Origin: Endomicrobiia bacterium
GTDB taxonomy: Bacteria; Elusimicrobiota; Endomicrobiia; PHAN01
Direction of reading: 5' to 3'
DNA length: 10,730 bases
NCBI GenBank assembly: GCA_030018875.1
Contig: JASEHK010000036.1
Span: 1-10,730 of the forward strand
A program made the translations under genes and the position numbers. Under the pieces are notes generated by a model that was not told where the DNA came from, made no database searches, and saw only the letters and a program-made list of their open reading frames with translations. Position 1 is the first letter of the stretch, and the number at the start of each line of letters is the position of its first letter. Shown piece after piece: positions 5,618 to 10,730 of the stretch.

Positions 5618-6346
5618 TTTTTTGGTTATAGATTGATAATAGCGGGATATGGTCACAAACTCAAAGCCTTCCGAGCGAAGAGCGGGAATTATAATATTGA
5701 GCGCCTCCGTCGTGGGCGTTCTGCCGGAATGGAGCAAAACTATTCCGCCGCGGTTTGCCTTAACACCTTGTATGACGCGCAGGGCCACCGTATCGCTTGA
5801 GATATTTTCGTGATCTTTCGGAATAACGTCCCATAAGACCATTTTATAACCCATACCCTCGGCTATGCGCCTGACCCTGTCGTCATAGCGTCCGCCCGGG
5901 GGACGGAAGGTGTAGGCCTCGACGGAGGCATAACTTTTCAGCAGAAGGCGCGTCTTTTCGAGTTCGTATATCACGCGAGAATCGTCGAGAGAAACGAGGT
6001 TGTCGTGCGAGTAGGTGTGCCCCCCTATTTCGAAACCGCTTTCGGCAAGGTCGGCGGCGAGTTCGGGATGTTTCTCTATTTGCTTGCCGACAAGATAAAA
6101 TGTGGCGTCAACACCGTATTTTTTCAAGGCGCCGACGAGACTTGCAGTGTATCCCAGATGAGGTCCGTCGTCGAAAGTCAGGGCGACCATACCGCCGAAG
6201 GGACGCGCCGAATCGCTCGGTTGGAGACCGACATCGGAATAGCCGGATACGCCCTCTGTGCGGCGGACGTCGGAAACCGTTAAGACCGCCGCGATTACAA
6301 CGGCCGCAAACAGTATCGCCTCATATTTCTTTACTATCAATCTCAT
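5606..6346 (-). CDS. Polysaccharide deacetylase (NodB/CE4 family), membrane-anchored
   Basis: This 246-residue protein has an N-terminal hydrophobic segment (about 10-25) acting as uncleaved signal or anchor, placing the catalytic domain outside the cytoplasmic membrane. NodB motifs are in order: TFDDG (57-61) with catalytic and metal aspartates, HTYSH (110-114) giving the two metal histidines, RPPGGRYD (148-155), LWDVIP (171-176) and LLHSG (204-208). It should remove N- or O-acetyl groups from a sugar polymer; peptidoglycan or a surface polysaccharide is likely given mltG nearby, but substrate cannot be read from sequence. The ATG has no strong ribosome-binding site. The final codons come from a duplicated 20-base unit, so the KKDGL tail may be recent. 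Confidence 0.9.
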   Translation of the reverse strand: MRLIVKKYEAILFAAVVIAAVLTVSDVRRTEGVSGYSDVGLQPSDSARPFGGMVALTFDDGPHLGYTASLVGALKKYGVDATFYLVGKQIEKHPELAADLAESGFEIGGHTYSHDNLVSLDDSRVIYELEKTRLLLKSYASVEAYTFRPPGGRYDDRVRRIAEGMGYKMVLWDVIPKDHENISSDTVALRVIQGVKANRGGIVLLHSGRTPTTEALNIIIPALRSEGFEFVTISRYYQSITKKDGL

Positions 6347-6370
6347 ATAACGGTCAACTCATATCCCAAG

Positions 6371-7627
6371 TCATTTCATTTTCAGGAGTTCCCGACGGAG
6401 AATATCGAGCGAGGATAGTGTCGCGCGCTCCCTGATATCGCCGCGCGTTCCGGAAAACCTGAACTCCCTGATAGTCTTTGATATCGGCGTCGCGACCCCT
6501 ATGAAAACGAGTCCGTCCTCTTTATTGGGCGCTCGGGACGGCCCGGCGTAACCCGTTACGGCTATGCCGCAATGCGCGGGCGTGTTTTTTTTCAGGCCTT
6601 CGAGAAGCTCGTCGGTGGTCTCGCGCGAGACGGAGCCGTATTTTTCGATAGTATCGGATTTTACGCCGAGGCGCCGGATTTTTGAATCGTTTGAATAGAC
6701 GGCGAAGCCCTCGTGAAAATAAAACGAGCTCCCGGGTATGTTGGTGATTCTGGCGGATATAAGCCCCGCGGTGCAGGACTCGGCTACGGAGAGTTTCATC
6801 TTATTTTTCATCATTAGATTGCCGACGACGCTTTCAAGCGTGTCCGTATTCTCGCCGAAGATATCGTCGCCGAGCTCTTTATAAAACTCATCACGGACGT
6901 TGTGGAGCGTTTCATCTACGAGAAGCTCGTCGGACCCCGTCGCGGTGACCTTGATGTCAACGAGACCCTGATGACAGAGAATCGTAAAGTTAAGAAGTCC
7001 TTTTTCGGCGACGGCGTCGTTGGCGACTATCTTGCGTATCTTTGTGTCCACGGCGGACTCAGGAAGCCCGAAGACGCGAAGCGTGAGGGTCTTTCTCAAT
7101 TTTGGCGCGCGGGCGCGCAAGACGGGCGCAATGCCCGCCTCATAGACCGCCCTCATCTCGCGCGGCGGGCCAGGAAGAAGCGCGACGAGCGCGGGGCGGC
7201 TTCCCGATATTTCGATTATCTGGCCGGGCGCCGTTCCGTACGGATTATCAACGGAGCGGGCGCCTGATATTATGCGGGCCTGTGAATCGTTAGCGGGACT
7301 ATACACAAGGTTTTTGTCCTTGAAACGCTTCTTGATTTTTTCGAGAATGGAGACGTCGAGGTAGGTCTTTCTGTCCAAAGCCGCGGCGACGGCGGCCACG
7401 GTAATATCGTCGAATGTGGGGCCGAGGCCGCCGGTCACTATTACAACATCGGCCAAGGCCAACGATTCTTTGACGGCATGTTCAATCTCCAAACGAGAAT
7501 CTCCGACGGTAACCGCGCGGGCCACGTCCAAACCGGACTTGTAGATGTCGTCGCCCAGCCGCGTAAGATCGGAGTTGGCCTTGCCTTCGAGCAGTTCGGT
7601 GCCGACCGAGATTATTTCTATTCTCAT
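6371..7627 (-). CDS. cinA: CinA-family protein (MoCF domain plus nicotinamide-nucleotide amidase domain)
   Basis: This 418-residue two-domain protein has the usual full length. The N-terminal MoCF/COG1058 domain (about 1-170) shows VGTELLEG at the start, TGGLGPTFDD (65-74) and LPGPPREM (151-158); in characterised CinA proteins this half has ADP-ribose pyrophosphatase activity. The C-terminal PncC-type domain (about 262-418) shows SVAESCTAGL (280-289), FAVYSND (329-335) and AVTGYAGP (356-363), the region linked to nicotinamide mononucleotide deamidation for NAD salvage. The usual AGPxGGT loop is replaced by AGPSRAPNKEDG, a small divergence. The ATG follows AGAGG at about four bases. It lies 27 bases after the DUF3467 gene and 24 before the deacetylase gene. 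Confidence 0.95.
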   Translation of the reverse strand: MRIEIISVGTELLEGKANSDLTRLGDDIYKSGLDVARAVTVGDSRLEIEHAVKESLALADVVIVTGGLGPTFDDITVAAVAAALDRKTYLDVSILEKIKKRFKDKNLVYSPANDSQARIISGARSVDNPYGTAPGQIIEISGSRPALVALLPGPPREMRAVYEAGIAPVLRARAPKLRKTLTLRVFGLPESAVDTKIRKIVANDAVAEKGLLNFTILCHQGLVDIKVTATGSDELLVDETLHNVRDEFYKELGDDIFGENTDTLESVVGNLMMKNKMKLSVAESCTAGLISARITNIPGSSFYFHEGFAVYSNDSKIRRLGVKSDTIEKYGSVSRETTDELLEGLKKNTPAHCGIAVTGYAGPSRAPNKEDGLVFIGVATPISKTIREFRFSGTRGDIRERATLSSLDILRRELLKMK

Positions 7628-7654
7628 CAGACCTCTTTTCTCATTGGATCTTTG

Positions 7655-7951
7655 TTAATTCAAAAAACCGACTTGCTTGTTTTTGTCTTGCTGGGGCATT
7701 TGTATCTCGCCGAAACGCGACTCGTAGTTTTTGATATTTTCTTCGAGCGCTTTGAGCAGGCGCTTCGCGTGAGACGGAGATGTTATGACGCGGGCGCGCA
7801 CGCGGGCCTTCGGGGCCTGCGGCTGCACGAATACGAAATCTATGACGACCTCGCTTTCGGAATGGGATATAAGCGCCACGTTGGAATAAACGCCCTGCGC
7901 CGTGGTATCGTCAACTTCTATCTGAATCTGTTTTTCAGTTTTCGTTTCCAT
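7655..7951 (-). CDS. DUF3467-family protein
   Basis: This 98-residue soluble protein belongs to DUF3467. The recognisable core runs from IEVDDTTAQGVYSN (about 11-24) through SEVVIDFVFVQP to RVITSPSHAKRLLKALEENIKNYE. It has no signal peptide or membrane segment. Function is unknown to me; the family is widespread, small and mostly single-domain. The ATG is preceded by AAGGGG at about nine bases and lies inside the end of the preceding small membrane-protein gene (17-base overlap, different frame), so the two are probably co-translated. Confidence 0.85.
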   Translation of the reverse strand: METKTEKQIQIEVDDTTAQGVYSNVALISHSESEVVIDFVFVQPQAPKARVRARVITSPSHAKRLLKALEENIKNYESRFGEIQMPQQDKNKQVGFLN

Positions 7952-8069
7952 TGTTTTCTTCCCCTTGTCCGTCGGATTTTTTTGAAAATATTTTATAGAA
8001 GCAGAATGCGAGAGCGCCTATTATTATACCCCACGACGCGATAAGAAGCGCCCAGCCCGCAGGCCTCAT
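7935..8069 (-). CDS. Small single-span membrane protein, likely NSS transporter accessory subunit
   Basis: This is a 44-residue protein with one hydrophobic helix (about residues 5-27, starting PAGWALLIASWG) followed by a lysine pair and an acidic, Asn-rich tail. The start at 8069 is favoured over a longer frame from 8129 because its ATG overlaps the transporter stop (ATGA), AGGGG lies five bases upstream, and the longer version adds a basic, unlike-membrane leader that overlaps the transporter gene. Tiny proteins of this kind are often encoded directly after bacterial NSS transporters (the MetS type, shown in one case to be needed for methionine/alanine uptake). Membership of that family is inferred from size, topology and position rather than a clear sequence match. 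Confidence 0.7.
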   Translation of the reverse strand: MRPAGWALLIASWGIIIGALAFCFYKIFSKKSDGQGEENNGNEN

Positions 8070-9631
8070 ATTTTCCCCTCGGCAAGCATTTTTTCCCTTC
8101 GGCGCCACGCGGTTTTGACCAAAACGCAAAGTATCGCAAAAAGCGAAGCCAGATTGATTCTTGTGTAGAGCACCGTCGAGCGATTCTCGGGGGCGACGTT
8201 CTTCATCAATATCACACTCAGCCCCTCCTGATAGAACCAGACGCCCAAAATCGTCAGTAAAAGTGTCGGCGTCACGTATTTTATTATGAAGCGGTAAAAG
8301 CGCGGAACTCTGATGTCCGCCCCCAAATGCATCTCGTCCCAGGCCTTATCTATCCCGAAGACCCAGGAAAAAAGTATGACCTCTATGGCCGCGAAAAGCA
8401 CCAGACAGAAAGTGCCGCCCCAGAAGTCCAACTCGTCAACGACGCCCTGCCCCAGAAGGAAAATCGCCGGCTGACACAAAACGAAAGTTACGGCGCCGAA
8501 TATCATCACGGCGTCTTTTTTCGAGATATCAAACTCGTCTTCAAGAAACGATATGGCGGGAGTCGCCAGAGAAACGCTGGAAGTTATGCCGGCCAGAAAA
8601 AGCAGGGCGAACCACATAAACGCCCAGACGGCGCCGAGCGGAATCTTGGTGAATATGAGCGGCATCGTGACGAAACTTAAATTGAACGCCCCGCTTTTGG
8701 CTATATCGGTGGCGCCGGAGACGCCGAAAAAAGTCACGGCCGCCGGTATCACGATGCTCGCTCCCAAAACGACTTCCACGAACTCGTTGGTCATCGCCGA
8801 TGTCAGCCCCGAAAGTACGACATCCTGGCGTTTTTTGAGATAACTCGCATAAGTGAGAATCACACCGATACCGACGGAGAGTGTGAAGAAAACCTGACCG
8901 GCGGCGGCGAGCCAGACCTTGGCGTTCCTGAGTTGCGAAAAATCCGGATTCCATAAAAATCCGAGGCCGTTTATCGGGTTGCGGTCGGGCATAGCGAGGT
9001 CAACGACTCCCAGCGTGAGCACTCTTATGGTGATAATTATGCCGAGAATAAAAAGTAGCGGCATCGCCCAGGTTGCGAGTTTTTCGATGCCTTTCTTGAT
9101 GCCGTAATAGACCACCAGAATGTTGGCCGCGAATGTCAGAACGAAAAACAGATACGCGGTCTTCAGTCCGCCAAAGTAGGGGTTTCCCGTCGCGCCCTGA
9201 TACCCGCGCAAAAACTCTTTCATCGTCTCCAGCGTCGAGGTCGCGGAAGCGTATCTGCTGGTCAGGGAGAAAAACGCATACCCCAGAAGCCACGACTCTA
9301 TGTAGGTGTAATAAATGAAAATGATTATCGGGCCGAATATACCTACGACCCCGAAATACTTGATGAAGCGGTTTTTGCGCCACATCGAATGAAAAATGCC
9401 CGGGGCAGTGCCGTGGCCGAAGCCGCCGCCAAAGCGTCCGGCCGTCCACTCGATGAGCATAAGAGGAATGCCCAAAAAGACAAGCGCGGCGAAATACGGA
9501 ATAATGAATGCCCCGCCGCCGTTCTGCGCGGCCTGCACGGGGAACCTCAAAAAATTTCCCAGCCCGACGGCCGAGCCGGCGACGGCGAGTATCACGCCGA
9601 GTTTTGAGCCCCAATTTTCTCGCTGCTTCAT
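8066..9631 (-). CDS. Sodium-dependent transporter, NSS/SNF family (SLC6-like)
   Basis: This 521-residue multi-span protein has the LeuT fold. The N terminus RENWGSKLGVILAVAGSAVG and the sodium/substrate region AVGLGNFLRFP (21-31) with NGGGAF (37-42) are diagnostic for neurotransmitter:sodium symporters. About eleven or twelve hydrophobic helices follow, including the TM6 region GQVFFTLSVGIGV. The substrate is most likely an amino acid. The ATG at 9631 overlaps the thrC stop by four bases (ATGA) and gives the family's standard N terminus; a GTG at 9673 would add 14 residues lying inside thrC. The upstream ribosome-binding site is weak, so coupling to thrC translation is likely. Coupling suggests a role in threonine or related amino-acid movement, which is inference. 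Confidence 0.93.
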   Translation of the reverse strand: MKQRENWGSKLGVILAVAGSAVGLGNFLRFPVQAAQNGGGAFIIPYFAALVFLGIPLMLIEWTAGRFGGGFGHGTAPGIFHSMWRKNRFIKYFGVVGIFGPIIIFIYYTYIESWLLGYAFFSLTSRYASATSTLETMKEFLRGYQGATGNPYFGGLKTAYLFFVLTFAANILVVYYGIKKGIEKLATWAMPLLFILGIIITIRVLTLGVVDLAMPDRNPINGLGFLWNPDFSQLRNAKVWLAAAGQVFFTLSVGIGVILTYASYLKKRQDVVLSGLTSAMTNEFVEVVLGASIVIPAAVTFFGVSGATDIAKSGAFNLSFVTMPLIFTKIPLGAVWAFMWFALLFLAGITSSVSLATPAISFLEDEFDISKKDAVMIFGAVTFVLCQPAIFLLGQGVVDELDFWGGTFCLVLFAAIEVILFSWVFGIDKAWDEMHLGADIRVPRFYRFIIKYVTPTLLLTILGVWFYQEGLSVILMKNVAPENRSTVLYTRINLASLFAILCVLVKTAWRRREKMLAEGKI

Positions 9632-10730
9632 TGTTTGATTCTCAGCAAAGAAATTATTTTTTTCGCGTCGCACGGAACCGACACCGGACGGGACGCGTTT
9701 TTGACGGCGCAGTCGGGGTCTTTGAGGCCGTGACCGGTGAGGGTGCAGACGACTACAGGATGAGATTGCTTCCCCCCGCCTTTGGCGGGGTTCGCAATGA
9801 CATTTTTATATTTTATCAGCCCTGCGACGGACGCGGCGCTGGCCGGCTCGCAAAAAACGCCTTCCATGGAAGATAACAATTTATAGGCGGATAGAATTTC
9901 ATCGTCGGTAACGATGCCGATGACCCCGCCGGACTCGTCTCTTGCGGCGACGGCCTGTCGCCACGAGGCGGGATTTCCTATCCTGATGGCCGTCGCGACG
10001 GTCTGGGGTTTTTCGACGGGCGCGCCTCTTACTATGGGCGCGGCGCCCTCGGCCTGAAAGCCCATCATATGAGGCAGGGGGCGGTGGATAGCGGATAGCG
10101 GATAGTGTGCGGAATCATCTTTTAACTTTCCACTTTCAACTTTTAACCCGAATTTGCCGGAGGCAAATTCTTTGTAGCCCTTCCAGTAGGCGGTGATGTT
10201 TCCGGCGTTTCCGACGGGGATAAAGTGAAAATCGGGAGCCCTGCCGAGCGTTTCTATTATCTCGAAAGCCGCCGTCTTCTGACCTTCTATGCGATAAGGA
10301 TTGAGGGAGTTGACGAGGGTAAGCGGATAATTTTCGGAAAGTTCGCGGACGATTTTAAGGGCTTCGTCGAAGTTGCCGCTGACAGCGAAGACCTCCGCGC
10401 CGTGCGCGAGCGCCTGAGAAAGCTTGCCCAAAGCAATCGCGCCGTCGGGGATGAGGACGATGCAGCGCATCTTCGCGCGGGCCGCGTAGGCGGCCGCCGA
10501 GGCCGAAGTGTTGCCTGTTGAGGCGCATATCACCGTCGAGGAGCCGGCTTCGGCGGCCTTGGAAATGGCGACGGTCATTCCGCGGTCTTTGAAAGAGCCG
10601 GTCGGGTTCATTCCCTCGTATTTGAGGTAAATCTGCGCGGCAAACCCTATTTTTTCTTCCAGATTGCGGGCTCGTATAAGAGGCGTATCGCCTTCCAAAA
10701 GCGTAACTACGGGGGTCTTTCCGGAAACGG
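9628..10730 (-). CDS. thrC: Threonine synthase, 5' end outside window, with two in-frame repeat inserts
   Basis: This PLP enzyme converts O-phosphohomoserine to threonine. The frame stays open to the window edge and upstream codons read TPVVTLLEGDTPLI, a normal ThrC beginning, so the gene extends past 10730; the TTG at 10698 is not the real start. Motifs are GSFKDRGM with the PLP lysine, CASTGNTSASAAAYAARA, the phosphate-binding PVGNAGNI and MMGFQAEGAAPIV. The C-terminal block CEPASAASVAGL...CTLTGHGLKDPD matches the family. Two stretches have no family counterpart: residues from about 10147 to 10086, between KFASGK-type sequence and PHMMGF, and residues encoded by a palindromic repeat at 9763-9800. 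Both keep the frame and avoid active-site motifs, so the enzyme may still work. It is the first visible gene of the operon. Confidence 0.93.
   Translation of the reverse strand, partial: VSGKTPVVTLLEGDTPLIRARNLEEKIGFAAQIYLKYEGMNPTGSFKDRGMTVAISKAAEAGSSTVICASTGNTSASAAAYAARAKMRCIVLIPDGAIALGKLSQALAHGAEVFAVSGNFDEALKIVRELSENYPLTLVNSLNPYRIEGQKTAAFEIIETLGRAPDFHFIPVGNAGNITAYWKGYKEFASGKFGLKVESGKLKDDSAHYPLSAIHRPLPHMMGFQAEGAAPIVRGAPVEKPQTVATAIRIGNPASWRQAVAARDESGGVIGIVTDDEILSAYKLLSSMEGVFCEPASAASVAGLIKYKNVIANPAKGGGKQSHPVVVCTLTGHGLKDPDCAVKNASRPVSVPCDAKKIISLLRIKQ
9763..9800. repeat. Palindromic repeat inserted in thrC
   Basis: Nested inverted repeat: attgc (9765-9769) with gcaat (9794-9798), and inside it ccccgcc (9774-9780) with ggcgggg (9784-9790) around a ttt loop. 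Read on the minus strand it starts GTCATTGCGAACCCC, the signature of dispersed GTCATTGCGA repeats seen in many bacterial genomes. It encodes roughly VIANPAKGGGKQS in the thrC frame. Confidence 0.8.
10086..10147. repeat. 7-base tandem repeats inserted in thrC
   Basis: Two short tandem arrays lie close together. Three units of ggatagc/t run 10086-10106, and a degenerate array of aactttc, cactttc, aactttt occupies 10124-10144 with partial flanks. They are joined by about 17 bases. They encode residues around LKVESGKLKD and YPLSAIHRP in thrC, where other threonine synthases have a much shorter linker before the MMGFQAEG motif. Confidence 0.7.

Noticed and set aside
1..10730. CRISPR array, phage, toxin-antitoxin or other defence system
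   Set aside because: No regularly spaced repeats with unique spacers, no nuclease, integrase or transposase gene, and every sizeable minus-strand gene has a clear non-defence family except the barrel, mini-protein and DUF3467.

Overview
The window is a gene-dense stretch of bacterial chromosome in which every supported gene lies on the minus strand, so transcription runs from high to low coordinates. The organism has a Gram-negative-type envelope: there is a predicted outer-membrane beta-barrel with a signal peptide and a C-terminal aromatic residue, plus MltG. The base composition is fairly GC-rich. Palindromic 'GTCATTGCGA/GTCATTCTC' type repeats and short tandem repeats lie between and inside genes. 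My impression is an uncultivated lineage of the Elusimicrobiota/Omnitrophota kind, but this is low-confidence inference.

Upstream block (10730 down to 4126): a tightly packed run that looks like one operon. It holds thrC (threonine synthase, 5' end outside the window), an NSS/SNF-family sodium-dependent transporter, a 44-residue single-span membrane protein, a DUF3467 protein, cinA, a NodB-type polysaccharide deacetylase, ruvX (yqgF) and mltG. Stops and starts overlap at three junctions (ATGA twice, GTGA once), the small protein and DUF3467 genes overlap by 17 bases, and the other gaps are under 30 bases. Threonine synthesis and amino-acid transport come first; nucleotide repair, cell-wall and housekeeping functions follow.

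Metal block (4110 down to 246): a textbook sigma70 promoter (TTGACA, 17-base spacer, TATAAT) drives nikR, a nickel-responsive ribbon-helix-helix repressor with all four metal ligands. Then come a predicted outer-membrane beta-barrel protein and a complete ECF-type nickel/cobalt importer: CbiM/NikM substrate-binding component, PDGLE-domain NikN, CbiQ/NikQ transmembrane component and CbiO/NikO ATPase. With NikR as local regulator, nickel is the likely substrate. The barrel between regulator and importer is a candidate outer-membrane entry route for the same metal.

Right after nikO there is a second consensus promoter, nearly identical in its core to the nikR promoter. It drives tRNA-Gly(GCC), which ends in an intrinsic terminator; an 8-base tandem repeat lies at the window edge.

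The most unusual content is repeat invasion of coding sequence. thrC carries two separate in-frame inserts, one a palindromic repeat and one made of 7-base tandem repeats. A 119-base inverted-repeat element sits between nikN and nikQ and supplies the nikN stop codon. A 20-base perfect tandem duplication lies at the deacetylase-ruvX junction. I saw no CRISPR array, transposase, phage gene or defence system, and no convincingly new multi-gene system beyond the nikR/outer-membrane/NikMNQO arrangement.
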